From Takakia lepidozioides (lineage: Eukaryota; Streptophyta; Takakiopsida; Takakiales; Takakiaceae), in contig CM060731.1 in assembly GCA_030704615.1 (NCBI GenBank), positions 35,712,001 to 35,776,000 of the forward strand: a stretch of 64,000 nt of DNA, written 5' to 3'. The notes under the pieces were generated by a model. It did no database searches, was not told the DNA's origin, and saw only the letters and a list, made by a program, of their open reading frames with translations. Below, in pieces: positions 45,220 to 57,690 of this stretch (positions are counted from its first letter, which is position 1; each line of letters begins with the position of its first letter). Both the position numbers and the translations under genes were made by a program.

Positions 45220-47770
45220 TCACAGTTCAACGTCCATGCAATTGAAGCTGAAAGTGGCTGAGTTAACTCACATCAGAGCCACCCTTTTCACAAACGGCAT
45301 TCTAGGTCACTCATGGTTAAAGTGGTTTAGAAGAAGACATCCACAATTTGCGATCAGAGTGGCTGAAGGGCTGGAAGTGGCAAGGGCTAAAGCACTCACT
45401 TCCAAACATTGTAAAACCTTTCACAACACTTTGAAAATGTTGTATATGAAGCATCACTCTCCTTCCACACACATTTGGAATAGCGATGAAACAGGGTGTC
45501 AAGCTGGGCGAACTTCTGGAGCTAGGGTCATTGCCAAGAAAGGTTCGCATTATGTCTACAACACCATACCCAAGTCTAGGGAATGGTTGACTGTAAATGC
45601 ATGTGTAAATGTTGAGGGAGGGAGGATCCCTAATTACTTCATTTTCAGAGGCAAACGAATCATGGAGGATTACATTCAAGACTGTGAAACAGGGGCTTGC
45701 ATGGCAATGCAAGAAAAGGCATGGATGACGGCCAAGTTGTTTAGACAGTGGCTAGTTTTTTTCCAAAAGAATGTTCCAGGTGGGATTTCGACAGAAAATC
45801 GACACTTGCTAATATTAGATGGCATGGCAGCCACGTCACAATTGAAGCAATTCAATATGCTATGGAGATTGGGCTTGACATGGTGACACTTCCAGCCCAT
45901 ACCTCACATGCTCTACAGCCCCTCGATGTGGCTTGCTTCAAGCCCTTCAAAACTAAATTTCGAAGCATTCATGACTCTGAAATGCTGAAAAGAAACTTTA
46001 TGGAACTCGACAAAAAGGCAAAAAATGGTGGAACACACACTTGCCACGTAGTGTCAAACCTAACCTTTGAACATTCATATTTCATTCGTCGTATTGTTAA
46101 GCAAATTTGAACTCAAGACCACTAGATTATACATATAGTAAGACACTTCATACTAACCGACATATCAGTTACTGAACTTACACACAAACTCATGATTTAA
46201 TTGTACATAAGGTAGTTCATGCCAGAGTTGCTCGTCGCGACCTCAAAGCGACATTCCACGTGTCGCTCAAATGTAAGCGACGCTAGGGGCGTCGCTTTTC
46301 CTGCACCCTCTACTGCAACCAAAAAATGACTTATCAAAAAACAAAATCCAAACCGTTGCTAAAAATGACTTACAAAAATGACTTATATTTTTTTTTCTTT
46401 TTTTTTCTTTTTTTTTCTCCCGGGGTGCTTGAAGCGACCCCGTGGGCATTGCAAAGGCGTCGCTACCTCGCAATTGACAACCTGGGCGTCGCACCAAGGG
46501 CCGACCCCCAGTGCGTCGTAGCCCAATTGCGACGTTTTTTTTTAAATTTTAGTCAGGCGTCACAATGGAAGACTTGGCCAAAATCCACAAAAACGTGGAT
46601 TTTGGCAGTATGTCTGCGATGCCCTGGGCGTCGCAAGATGGGGACACGGTGGGGACGTCGCACGGGAGAGGCGCCACGGGGGGGGGGGGGGGGGGGGGTA
46701 GGCGTCGCTAAACCCCCCATTTTCCTGTAATGCTCTATTACCTCAAAATATTCGGGCTGGTTTTCACACCACCGGAATTTGGTCTTTCAATCCTCAAGCA
46801 ATGGAGAGTAAAGTTGGACCTTCTAAACAATTTGATGCTGAAACATAGGAACCTGAAACAAAGTCAAAGAGCGAGAATGATGAAGCAGAGGTTGAGGTTG
46901 AAGCAAATATTACTGCTGGAGCAGCTGCATTATTATCCATGATCGAAAATAGTCCACTTGATACGAATGAACATCAAGCATCGAGGAGCAACGAGGACAC
47001 AAACACAAGTGTGCGGCCTTCTCTACCTCTTAGTGAGAGCACTTCACTCATTGACATAACAAGTGAACATCTATTCCAGCCAACCAATGATGCTAGTTAC
47101 ATGGAAGAAAACCAAATGCAACATTTTTGTGGGATCTAACATTGCTGCCAATTTGCAAGGAGCCACAAATCAGGTTTCTGAAGTTCACAAAGTTCAGAAA
47201 TAGATGTGCAGTGCACACAAGATGTTTACCAGTCAAGCCAGTCCCTCTTTGCATTGCCTCGATTTTCAGCCAAGCCTACAAAAGGAAAAGAGCCATTAGT
47301 TGACTATGCCAATTCCATTGTCATGACCTCTACGGAGTACACAACAATCATGCAACAGAAAGCCCTTCTGAGAGAGGTTGTTGAGAGAAGAAACGGCGAG
47401 AGAGAGAAGAAAATGTGCTAGCCGAGAAAGCAAGTGAGAAAGCCATAGAGAAACGCCAAAGAGCGGCGTTTGATGCTCATTGGCAAGCACATAATGTCAG
47501 AGCTATGGGCAACGTTTTCCACCAAGCCATCAAAAGTGGGGTGACTCCTAATCCAAACATCTATCATGGTAAAAACCTTGGAATGTTAGGTCCTACTCAA
47601 AGAGCATCAAGAAGGAGAGTGTTGGAAAGAAGGAGAGGAGACAAGGGAGTCAATGAAAATTTAGGTCAGCCAATGCGACCTGCACTTACAGCCATCACGA
47701 ATTTGCCGATGCTCCAACTCTATCATCAGAGACCAAGCACAATGACAGGTTACTGTCATGACACTGCATA
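45220..47770 (+). pseudogene. Pogo/Tigger-like DDE transposase, broken
   Basis: Starts inside the DNA-binding part (SWLKWFRRRHPQFAIRVAEG, a CENP-B-type helix-turn-helix). The DDE domain has HIWNSDETG (first Asp), LLILDG then HGSH in another frame (second Asp), and HALQPLDVACFKPFK (third Asp). A one-base loss at about 45823 breaks the frame. A 0.5-kb CACTA-like insert and unexplained sequence separate this from the continuation at 46733 (NALLPQNIRAGFHTTGIWSF). The C-terminal region (47230-47560) has FSAKPTKGKEPLVDYANSIVM and a basic coiled-coil-like stretch, as in plant Tigger-derived proteins. At least three frame breaks mean no protein. Confidence 0.75.
46218..46733. mobile_element. CACTA-like non-autonomous element
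   Basis: The right end, read on the - strand, is CATTACAGGAAAATGGG followed by TTTAGCGACGCC, close to the CACTACAGGAAA ends of plant CACTA elements. Inside are at least six GCGTCGC/GCGACGC words near both ends, the subterminal repeats typical of CACTA. The left end (CATGCCAGAG, then CGTCGCGAC) is a weak match. It contains a run of about 20 G (46678-46698) and CTTTTTTTT repeats. It interrupts the pogo-like transposase. Confidence 0.55.
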
Positions 47771-48640
47771 GACATGTTTCAGATGTGATTCATTGTCTAT
47801 TATGATAATAGCTAGTTCTATTACATATTTGTTCATTTCAAATGGAGCTCATTCTATAGCATGTCAGATTAGACAAAGTGTTTTGCTTTGCTTAATGAAA
47901 CATTTTGAGGACTTTTCATTACTAGTTTTTACTTCAACTAATAGCTATCAAATATTTATAGCCTGTAGTAGATCTCTCTGTTTTTATGAGACTCGATATT
48001 AAGCACTATACGTTTTTATCCTATAATGAGAAAGCAAGAAGTGAACATGGCCTAATTTCTATGAGAACAGTTTTGTGGTTTTCAATTTCTCGGCTTAATA
48101 TGGCCAGAGCCTATTAGGTTGATTTGACAACTTATTGACATTATCACTATCTCCAGGTTTCTAATGTTTAAGCTGAAGTATATGTCAGAGTGAATCTAGC
48201 TTTTGGATGAGCTTCTACAGGTCACTGGTTTATGGTAATTTTTTAGGCATTGTTTTGGAGTGGCCATGGGAGTCATGACTGTCCAGATCTGAAAACAAAG
48301 TCTCTACAAGTAACATGAAAAAGATCATTTGGCGATGATATGGGGCAGCAAAATGGACCTGTTCATACTCATTCATATCAGGGTTGTTGTATGAAGCATC
48401 CTAAGATGGAAGTTGCTCATAGCCCTCAAATAACTTTCGTTTTTTCAAGGTCTTAGTTATGTTGCATTTCCACAGATAAACAGATAACAAGCATGAAAGA
48501 GGTAAGCCAATGTAAGACCAAAAAAAAAAAAAAAAAAAGATGAAACATGGTTCGTAGTAAAATACCTGTGGCAAAAAGTCGACACTACATTGCATCACGT
48601 TGCACGAGAAACTAATAACTTTCAAGCTCTATAGAAGTCT
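47771..48640. other. Stretch without a recognisable gene
   Basis: AT-rich. A run of about 19 A at 48521-48539 may be a retroposed tail. No coding match. Confidence 0.35.
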
Positions 48641-49495
48641 TCTCAAACCTACACATCCAACTGCACAAGCTACCCTAGGGCCTAGAGGTTGCACTTGGGC
48701 CTCAACATATGAGACGCACTTGGACACATAGGAAATTGCATTGGATACATAGGAGATTGGACTTGGGCTTAGATGACTCACTGCATAGAAGATCTTACAC
48801 TTGGGCTTAGATGACACTGGACACTTGGGCCAACAGCTACCCTAGAGGTCACATTTGGACATAGGAGACGCACTTGGATACATAGGGGATTGCACTTGGA
48901 CTTAGATGCCACTTGGGCCAACGGCACAGGCTACCCTAGTCAATATATGAATCAAGACGTTTGTTTTGTAGCATCATTGAGATCTCCCAAACCGCGGTGC
49001 CGTTGGAAAGCCCTCGATGAGGAGGGGTGCACCGGCTTGGTCTCATGATTTTTGGACCGGCGGTGGGGGAGATATGGAATTTCAAGTGCTTTGGGTCGTT
49101 GGAAATTTAAAAAAATAGCAAAGTGGGCTTTCCTGGAGCTATGATTGGCCCATCATGTGGCAGATTTGGAATTTCAAGTGCATTTGGTCGCTGGAAATTC
49201 ATGAAAAATAGCAAAGTGGATATATCAATATATGAAGCCTCGGCAAGGGAGATTGCAAAAATAGCAAAGTGCGCTTTGGGATGCACTTGGACTTGGACAC
49301 TAGAGGTCGCACTTGGGCCTCTACATGGGAGAAGCACTTGGATACATAGGAGATTGCAGTTGGGCTTAGATTTCAATTCTTCACACACATGCCTCGACAT
49401 AGGAGATGTACTTGGATACTTAGGGATAATGACACTGGGACTTGATGATACTGGACACTTGGGCCAACGGCACAGGCTACCCTAGTTGAGCTCCT
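48641..49495. repeat. Degenerate repeat of CACTTGGGC / GATACATAGGAGATTG units
   Basis: Units read roughly CACTTGGGC(C/T)TAGATGACAC, ACTTGGATACATAGG and GGCACAGGCTACCCTAG, repeated many times with rearranged order. An inverted copy of the same words is at 59690-59805. It is not coding. Confidence 0.7.
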
Positions 49496-49639
49496 ATCCA
49501 ATACCATTATCCCACTGGTATTAAAAAAATATGATACCGGTACAACATTGGTAAACTCGATTTTACTATAAAAGGTACCATGAATGGAGGTCACTGTAGA
49601 AACTGCCATGTTACGCAGTTTTTGGTCCACAGTAGCCTG

Positions 49640-50083
49640 CAACTACCCGCCTCTTCGTTTTTTTCCCTTGGTCGGATTTGTAGGCCTTTGGTTCTGGACT
49701 TAACTTTTTCCTCTTACTCTTTGGCTCTGTAGGTCTTCTTGGTTTTCTTTTGTTTCTTTGCCTGGTTTTGGTCTCTGGGGTCATTAGCTCTGAGCTCCGA
49801 TTTGTTCTTAATGACCTCGGCGCTACAGGTGTTCCTTGCTTCCTCCTCCTCCCTCCCCCCACTAGGGAGTAGGGAGTGTGTATTCCTCCTCCTCCCCACC
49901 CCTTCATCTCTCCTTTGTTGGTTCTATTCGGTTATGGAGTAGTTTTCCCCCAGTAAGCATTCACAGCCTTAGAGGCGGTATTTTTTCCAACTGGATTTCC
50001 AAATTTTGTAATTTCGGATGTTTTGTTGTTTTGATATAAAGCTTTTCAAGGCCACCATCCCTCCTTCATTTTAAAAAAAAAAA
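49640..50083 (+). mobile_element. LINE 3' end with poly(A)
   Basis: Pyrimidine-rich 3' UTR-like sequence followed by GATATAAAGCTTTTCAAGGCCACC and an 11-A tail at 50073-50083. This is the layout of a plant L1-type 3' end. No ORF2 remains. Similar words occur near 7690. Confidence 0.5.
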
Positions 50084-50829
50084 CCTCTACTGTTCTTCAT
50101 GTCACTCCAAATCTCAAAAATGGTAGTCCAATCCATGGCCTCCACTTGGAGCCCACATAAAGAAACTCGCACCAATGTATCCAAAGTCCTCAACTTTAAT
50201 CTATTTCTACGATCACTTTTTACCCAATTTTGCTTTGAGAACCCACCCATTCTGCGGACTAGGACTTAGAAAGTATACCATAGCCATATAGTAGACACAT
50301 TTTGTACGGTGGATGTGCATGTAGGGTCCGTGCTCTCGCAATGGAATTTGGCCCACTGGCAAAACTGCAATAACCATTGGAATTTGGAACCTCTGATGGC
50401 TATTGCAAATTGGGCAATGGATGGGTTGAAGCACTGAGGTTTGAACGAGTGTTGGTTTGGTATGGATATCAGACCCGACTCCCGAGTATCAACCCTGGGA
50501 TAGACCTGCCTGGTCTTAAATTTTACATACCCAGGGTGATACCATTACTTGGCTTAGGGTAGGGTTTATAAGAACAGATGAATACCATGTGGTGTTGAGG
50601 GCTAGGGTTTAGTGTTGATAGTGGCTGCAACCGTCTCGCAACCCTTTTTCGACTGGTATCAATTCTTGTTGACGAGAAGTAGGATAGAGTATTATGGCGG
50701 CCATTTCGCAGCTTAGGGTATGTGGATTGTTGGGCGAACAATCAATGCTTGGATCAAGGCTCTGTATGATGCACTCACCTATGATGCACTCATCAAGTGT
50801 TTTTTTACATGAATTGAAGCCTCGTTTGA
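50084..50829. other. Stretch without a recognisable gene
   Basis: No coding match. It merges into the CTGGTAT repeat cluster. Confidence 0.35.
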
Positions 50830-51060
50830 TACCACATCCCAGTATGTATACCAACTGGTATTACTTGAGCACAGTTGTATATTGCTTAAGTGATTAAAAT
50901 TTTCTCAATATCCATACCAGACTGGTATTTAAATTGAAAAAATCCATGGTACCAATGTTCCCCTGGTATGTCATTTTGAGAGCCACCCATATACCAGGAC
51001 CAGCCTGGTATCAAAAAATGTTGATACCAGACCAACACTGGTTTGAACCCTTGACTCTTG
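50830..51060. repeat. CTGGTAT/ATACCAG repeat cluster, second copy
   Basis: CATACCAGACTGGTAT, CCAGCCTGGTAT and GATACCAGACCAACACTGG, as at 28841-29285. Followed by two copies of CTTGAGGCTTGAACC at 51056-51105. Confidence 0.7.
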
Positions 51061-51569
51061 AGGCTTGAACCCTTCATTATTAAGCACTTGTACCTTGAGG
51101 CTTGAACCATTCATTATTTAACTTAGACTCTCATTTGCAAGGTTTTTTTTCTTAAAGCCCTTCCTGATGAAAGGTTCAGATTTTACCTGGCCTTTCATTT
51201 GAAGGGCCCTGATTTCACTTGCCCTTCATATGGAGCATGAAGGGCATTGCAGTCTTCAAAAATAGACACTGTCCCATGGTGGGGATGAGGCAGTGGGCCC
51301 CTCGTAGAAGGCTCCACCACCTCCTTCAGAGAGTATATAAAGAAGGGAAGAGCTACATTTTACAGGTTTTGTGGCCTCCACCTCCTTGGGTGGGCTCTGC
51401 AAGCAGATCCCCGTTAAAAAAAAAACGTAAACTTAAACCATCTTCAAATGAGTAGAAATATAGCCCCCAAGTTTGCATGGCTTTGTGCATTAACGGATGC
51501 TCCAGGAATGAAAAAGGGGATAATAGTAAGGTACACAAGGATTTTCTCCAAAACAATAGACAGCTCTTA
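51061..51569. other. Stretch without a recognisable gene
   Basis: Short CTTCATTTGAAGGG/CCCTTCAT words around 51190-51240. Otherwise nothing. Confidence 0.35.
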
Positions 51570-51740
51570 CATGGCAGATGATTCAGGCGCCCATTTGGGA
51601 GGTGTCAGGTGCTGGTTTCTTTAGGGGTGACATGTGTGGGTCAGCATGGGTCCACCAGCAATGGTCCACCATGGTCGGGCCCGCCTTGAGACTCAGAGGG
51701 CTCTCCTCCCCACTTCTTATTACTACCAATTTATTGTAGA
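51570..51740. repeat. Inverted copy of the 27.2-kb interspersed repeat
   Basis: Reverse complement of 27260-27390: TAGGGGTGACATGTGTGGG, GGGCCCGCCTTGAGA and CAGAGGGCTCTCCTCCC. Confidence 0.75.
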
Positions 51741-52420
51741 ATAATAGGAATTTTTGACTTAGTGACAATTTTAAGAACTTTTTAATATCTTTTTCATCAA
51801 TATATTCTGCAATACCTTTGATATTGCTGCGATAGAGCAGTGTTCTTCAATATCTTGTATGCAGCCGATAGTCTATCCTGGACTGAATGATAGAAGAAAT
51901 GAATGAATAATTGTAAAGGATGGATGAAGGAGTTTGAGCGGTTATTACAGTTGTTGGAGCGCTCTGCTATATATTGCGTTTATGAGAAGCAGATAGGGTC
52001 AGTTGAGCCAGAGAGCCGTGACCGGAGTAGGGAGAGTAGAGTGAGTAGGAGATAGACTATAGAGTTATTCTGCAATGGTAGATTTAGTACTACGTTCTTG
52101 CAATGTTGTGATTTATGAATCAATAGAAGGAGAAAACGGAAGTGCAATTCACTTTGTGTATGTGTGAAGAATGGAGTGATGGAATGAGAATGTGATTATG
52201 TGTACAAGAACTGAAGAACCATAATTATATGAGATGGTGAGAATGCGCACAAATGAAAAAGATAAGAATTCGGTGTGAGAATTAATTTCTGATCTACCAA
52301 GAGAAATATCGATAGGTGGATATCCCAAGCCCAAGAAGGAGCAGATTAAGGAAACGAAGATAGAGAGACTCTTCAATTGGATTAATGGTAGGAGTACAAC
52401 AGTGAAGTAAAATCATTTGC

Positions 52421-52930
52421 ATGGCAGAAATCAATGATGAGGGAACAAAAGAAGTATCAGAGTTGATCACTGAATTACTAGATCATTTATCGATAATAAT
52501 CTTTCAGAAGCTTTGTTGTAGCGATAAAGAAGTATTCTTATTGCAATTAGTCAATAGAGGATGGTATAGAGAGATATCCATCCTATACAGATACAAGAGT
52601 TGTTATTGGAAGCACAGTTGGTTGTAGAAGTGGTATCGACCATTTGAAGGCTATCCTGAACTTATGAGAGAATGAGATCATAATTTTGGTGAGGGGAAAT
52701 CCCTGGAGCAACTGGAGAAACATAATTGGTGGTAAAGAGTGATTGCTAGTGATGTGTGAAGGAGAACGGATAGCCTATCCTGTAAAACTAATTACTGGAC
52801 TGCCTAATAGTTTGTCGCTAAAAGATTGCAATGTAGTGACAAAGAGATAATCAATTTATGGTTAGTAAATAAAGGATGGTATCGAGAGCTGTTGACATTG
52901 TATCAGAGAGATTACTAGAGAAGAGTAGTA
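52421..52930 (+). pseudogene. Possible F-box-like fragment
   Basis: LLDHLSIIIFQKL, then CCSDKEVFLLQLVNRGWYRE, looks like the L-P-x-x-L ... D ... L-x-L-V-N-R-x-W pattern of an F-box. A second, diverged copy follows at about 52800-52915 (QCSDKEIINLWLVNKGWYRE) in another frame. Short, without further domains, and frame-broken. The F-box reading is only a resemblance. Confidence 0.3.
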
Positions 52931-53189
52931 GATGAGCAATGGTATTTGATCTCATACAATGGGATAGAGTTGATAGAGAGTGGAGGAAGTATCATTGAAA
53001 TTGGTAGGATCTTAGTTGCTATAGATTGAGGTAAGTAATGGTAGAACGTCTTCAGTGGGGAGAATGAAGAGAAGTAGGGTAGCAGGGCATCATTATGTAT
53101 TAGTCGTATAGTGCTTTCCCCAGCGAACGAACTCTAGACTGATTGATCCTTTTCTTTAGGGTTGATTATAGTTTTATTCTATATTTACT

Positions 53190-53260
53190 AAATTAGTAAC
53201 TACTTTAGTGGGCTCTGCACACGCAGGGGCAAAAAAAAATGCAAACATGAAGCGTACCCA
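53190..53260. repeat. Inverted copy of the GCAGAGCCCAC repeat
   Basis: TAGTAACTACTTTAGTGGGC, TCTGCACACGCAGGGGC and ATGAAGCGTAC are the reverse complement of 27180-27260, including sequence right at the end of the pogo-like element. Confidence 0.7.
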
Positions 53261-53702
53261 TATCAAGTTACAAAACAACATTTCATTTCTGCCTCCCGTC
53301 GCTATCATGTCTCCTCCGCCGTTGGAGGGGCCTTTCGTGCCGTGGCTTCTACTTTACCGTTCAGGGCCGACCTATGGCTCTCGACATGCGGAGGCTGTCG
53401 TCTCATTGCACTTGGTAGTCTTGTTCCTAATCGTTGCTGGCCAATTGATGAATGCTTTGACAGAGATACATGTATGTAACTTAGCAGGCGTCAATATCTT
53501 CACTTAATTTCACCCACATTAATGAGCTTGTTGAATTGAAATTTGTTCTTCGGATTGAAGATTGTAAACGGAGAAGCTGATCAATACTAACTTAGACCAC
53601 ATGGGTCGTATGCAAGAACTGTGGAAATGCACGTCCAAAATTGTGCTAATCTTGTGCCTCAACTGAAGCATAGAGAGAATGCTGGTGCACCAAAGGTCCT
53701 TT

Positions 53703-56700
53703 CTATGACACTGGCTCATGTAGAATTTTTTTCATGTAAGGCGAGAGCTCTGTGAGTGTTGCGAAACCATCTATTTTTTTAAAGACTATGTGCATCATGT
53801 GCGCAACGTTGAAATGCATATTTTTGCAGACTCTGGGGACCGCGGATGGGTGGAGGAGCTCTCAAACTAACTTTTGCATGTTGCTATCAACCACCTTCAG
53901 TATGTGGGTAGTAACCTTGTCCTCGGTGGATTCGGGATGCTCTTTCACGTAGCTGAGCGTCACAAATGACTTCTTCTTGTTTGCTTGACTTGATCCCCTC
54001 TGCATAAAGTTCAAACATGTCCATCCTCAGTTCTACATTCATTTCCAACTGAAATTAACGAGGAAGTAACGGATCCAACTCGGGAATAGATTAATTGAAA
54101 TATCAAATTGGATGTTATGATAGAACTACAAACCTTGAGTTCTTGGAAATCCTCGAGAAGGCCACCGATTTGGTTGACGCACCGCATCAAATTATGGTAG
54201 TCTGTACTCGCCATCAATTTATCAGTTAGCGTCTCGCCTGCAAAGAAAAGGGAGCACACCAGACATGGCTCCAATGCAATGGAGGGTGAATGTGCGATCT
54301 CCATGTACTCGTCAAGAGTCGGCGTATAACCTGACTCAACCCACTCGGCCTCAGTCAGCCGTGATGCGATCCACCTAGTCCACTGCAAGAAAAAGTGATG
54401 AGCATAATCAATTCTATATCAATATGTAAGAACTCGTACTACTCAAGCGCTGATTGAAAAGTGATACAAACAATCAAGTCGAGGGAGCGTTCCATGCTCC
54501 TGATGTTCAATAACATAATGTTGTATATATATATATATATATATATATATGACGCCAGCCGAAGCTCATAATAGATATATACAGCTGATTGCCATTGATC
54601 ATTAAGACACATTCCAAGGAGAATGTTCAAAGGAGTCACGCTCAGAGGGCCCAGAGCCCAAATGACTCTTCCAAAATGCACATGAGGGGGAAATGTTGGT
54701 CTCACCTCCTGAGAGCCGTCGAAAATATCCGTAGCTCGTCAATACTACTGGCCCCATTGAAGTAGTCATCGAGGGCAGTTGTGGGAATAGAACACCTTGC
54801 CCATACCAGCCGGGCTTGGCCCATCTCTTGCTCAAACATCATTGCAGCTCCTAAAAAGTAGCAGTTCTCCACAGTTTTTGGGGAGACTAGTAGCTTTGAA
54901 CCTTCCAATATGCTTTGTGAATTCCACCTGCAGCTCGTAGATAATATTCCAACTATGAGGGGAAATGATTCCTGTCATGACTGGCTTATATTATTATAGG
55001 ACCCCAAGGAAGAAAACCTATGCCAAAACGATTCTGACTTGAGACGATCTAGCGCTTAGTACTCACTTGAAAATTGCCTCGAGCTCTTTCTGGTGGATCC
55101 GCTGACACATATTGAAGTCTTCCTTCGCTAAGCTCAAATATATCTCGTTGTTGACATAAGGCGTCCTGAGGCAAGAGGTCCAATAACTTTAGGCTGTGCA
55201 TCTGACATTATTTCACGCACTTGTTGATACTGCTTCAACCCATACTTCCTCCACAATATTCGGCCTTACGTATCGTACATATGAGGGTCTTTGAAACAGT
55301 AGGAAATGTTAATAAGCTCAATATTTCCTCCTCTAATAGCCCCTGATCACTTACGAAGAAGTTCATATTCTTTTGTAGAATTGTTAGGTGATGAAAGACC
55401 ACCTGTACAATACTTTTCCAATCCAAGAATTGTCAACGCCATACTGATCAAGGTAGATTTAGTGCTCAATGCGCGGGAGGCTTGCATACCATGGGAATTC
55501 TAGTGCATACTCCACCTTCAGGCCACAAACACACGTGTATAACCCCATTGCTCAAGATAAATAATCTCATCCATTGGATTTATAGACATACACACTATTT
55601 GCTACTTAATCTTACCAGTAATGGCTCTAATGACATATCTGTGTTTGTTGGCCTTGCTTTGACATCTGGGATAGGTTTTCGACGTCACTTTGAATGCTAC
55701 TTCATCTCCTCGAATATAAATTCCCTCTGTTTTAAGGTGAGAAAGTGGACCTCGCCTAGAGAGCTGAACAATACTGGAACTGGATGATTCAAGTAAGAAG
55801 CTGACTGAAAAATTCGCAAGAAAATAGTTATCCACTTATAAAGGAAGTGTGATTCTGAACTGATATGAAAGCACGGCAGGCTTGGGAAGCGAGTTATGGT
55901 ACCTCACCTGAAAGGTCTTTAGCGAGGATCCACTTGTCATGACATTCATTCCTAACCACCTCGTCTTGCAGATGTGTTCATGCGACTGCTCTTCCAGCTT
56001 CTAGGATAGTTTCTCTGGCGAGCAGTATTTGTGAGGCTCGATAGAAGTTGTAAGAATAGGTGACAGAGTCTCGAGCTTCTCCAGGAAGATCCATGAACAT
56101 CCCATCCTTATAGAACTCGTTGAAGCAATCTAGGAACAAAAAATCTTGAAATGTCAGAGTTGAAAAGGGAAAAAGAAGATGACCCTTGAGCACTAGGATT
56201 GCTCATTAGAGGCTCTACCAGTTAAAAATGGAACGAGAAAGAAAAAGAGAACGTTGAGCCCTCTCCAAACTTAATCACTCCGCTAGTAACCCTTGATACA
56301 GTGCATTAATGTTGTGCCTAGAGAGAGTTAGCACTAAGGACTACAAAAGGAGGCCAGAAGGATGCCTACGTACTAGTGGACACATCGAAGCCATGAAGGC
56401 GGGGCAAACGGAATGCCATGCAAGTGTCATCCAAGTCCGTCAAATCTGTGTTATTGCTCCAACAGATGCCATCGTCTGTCCAACTTCTGTTTCCCACAAA
56501 TGAACACATGTAGCTTAGTGTCACTTTGGTGTTTTGGACCCATCCACTTGCCTGGATCACAACCCATTAAGAATCCTAAGCTCATATTGTCGATCTTAAT
56601 CTATTAGTTTGACATTAAATCGATAAAGTATTGATACTGTAGTACCTACAATATAGTACATGCAATATATGTCGAACGCTTGTAACTCGCTCTTTGATGG

Positions 56701-57364
56701 CCTGTAAAATCGACCTTGGAGTATTGAAAGATCCAAGAATACGTTCTACTGCAGCCTCGGATCTTACTTGTACACATATTCAAGGGAGTCCTTAATCTCG
56801 TCCTTGAAATAGCGGGAAATTCCAAGGCGCTCAAGGCGGTCTACCATCCACAAACGCTCAAACAAGTCCACTGGATGCACATTGGGCACTGCACACACCG
56901 ACCCGCACTGATGCAGTCAATTCATTTTCCGCAGTCCGCTTACAAACGTTGAACACTACAATCCAATAATATGTATTTAATTTATACCTTTCGAACAACC
57001 TGAAATTCCTCCAACATGAAAGTTTAGTCAAGGTCGACAAATGATACCAATTTATTAATACACTTCTGGACAGTTTCCGTCTTTTGTTCCAGATCTAAGA
57101 ACCCTTCTCAAAATTCCTCACGGAAGCAGTACCTAATAATCATGTCACAGTACCTGCGTTGTGGAATTTGGTAAGAAGTTTTTTCAAGTAGTCATGGCAC
57201 TTCTTGTCCTTCGTGTACATGAGAACACAAGCAGTGGAGGCCGGAGAGAAATACAAGGAGCCGTTGCTCAATTGAAGCTTTATTAGTTTGTTCCAATCCA
57301 CTTCCCTGTGAAGCCCCTCCAAAGAAAACAAAAGTGACGTGGGGTGATTGTGCAATATCTCCAT
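53703..57364 (-). pseudogene. Bifunctional-type diterpene synthase (CPS/KS-like), locus C
   Basis: Such plastid enzymes cyclise geranylgeranyl diphosphate. Supported exons: 57154-57364 (HPTSLLFSLEGL, DGS-like block), 56768-56888 ([11 protein letters not shown]), 56374-56486 (class II motif DLDD in TDLDDTCMAFR), 55908-56129 (NFYRASQILL), a poor match near 55615-55720, 55067-55165 (TPYVNNEIYLSLAKEDFN), 54706 to about 54952 (class I site DDYFN instead of DDYFD), 54134-54382 (EYMEIAHSPSIAL) and 53703-53999 (C-terminus AVPRVCKNMHFNVA, stop 53703-53705). Phases fit at most junctions. Defects: in-frame TGA at 55978-55980 and 53862-53864, a lost exon between DDYFN and EYMEI where a (TA)n run now sits, and no exons before 57364, where a minisatellite begins. 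Confidence 0.85.
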
Positions 57365-57369
57365 GCAAA

Positions 57370-57690
57370 TTTTAAAAAAACATTAAAAAATAAAAATAAA
57401 AATAATTAATGTTAAAAACAAAACAAAACACTGTTGTCTGATATGTGCCGGCGCATATGAGGGCCACTGTCCCTTGTTTTATAAGACAAAAATTAAAAAA
57501 TATTAAAAAAAAAACAATAAACACTATTGTCTGGTATGTGCCGGCGTATTCGTAATATGAGGGTTGTCCCCTGTTCTGTAAAAACATTAAAATTAAAAAA
57601 TTAAAAACAAAAATTAAAAATATTTGTTTTAAAAAAAAACACTATTGTCTTGTATGCGCCGGTGCATACGAAATATGAGGGCTGCAAAGG
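57370..57690. repeat. Minisatellite with GCCGGCGCATAC core, third array
   Basis: Three units of GTCTGGTATGTGCCGGCG, TATGAGGGC and CTGTCCC.TGTT with A-rich spacers, in the orientation opposite to the arrays at 32.5 and 44.8 kb. It begins directly at the 5' edge of diterpene synthase locus C. Confidence 0.8.

Noticed and set aside
49611-49942. Lys/Arg-rich frame or a signal-peptide frame in the LINE 3' end
   Set aside because: Low-complexity pyrimidine-rich 3' UTR read in frame. No family likeness.
53519-53719. Separate small gene (LWCTSILSMLQLRH)
   Set aside because: It lies just past the stop of diterpene synthase C and is duplicated at 25.7 kb. It is best read as shared 3' flank.
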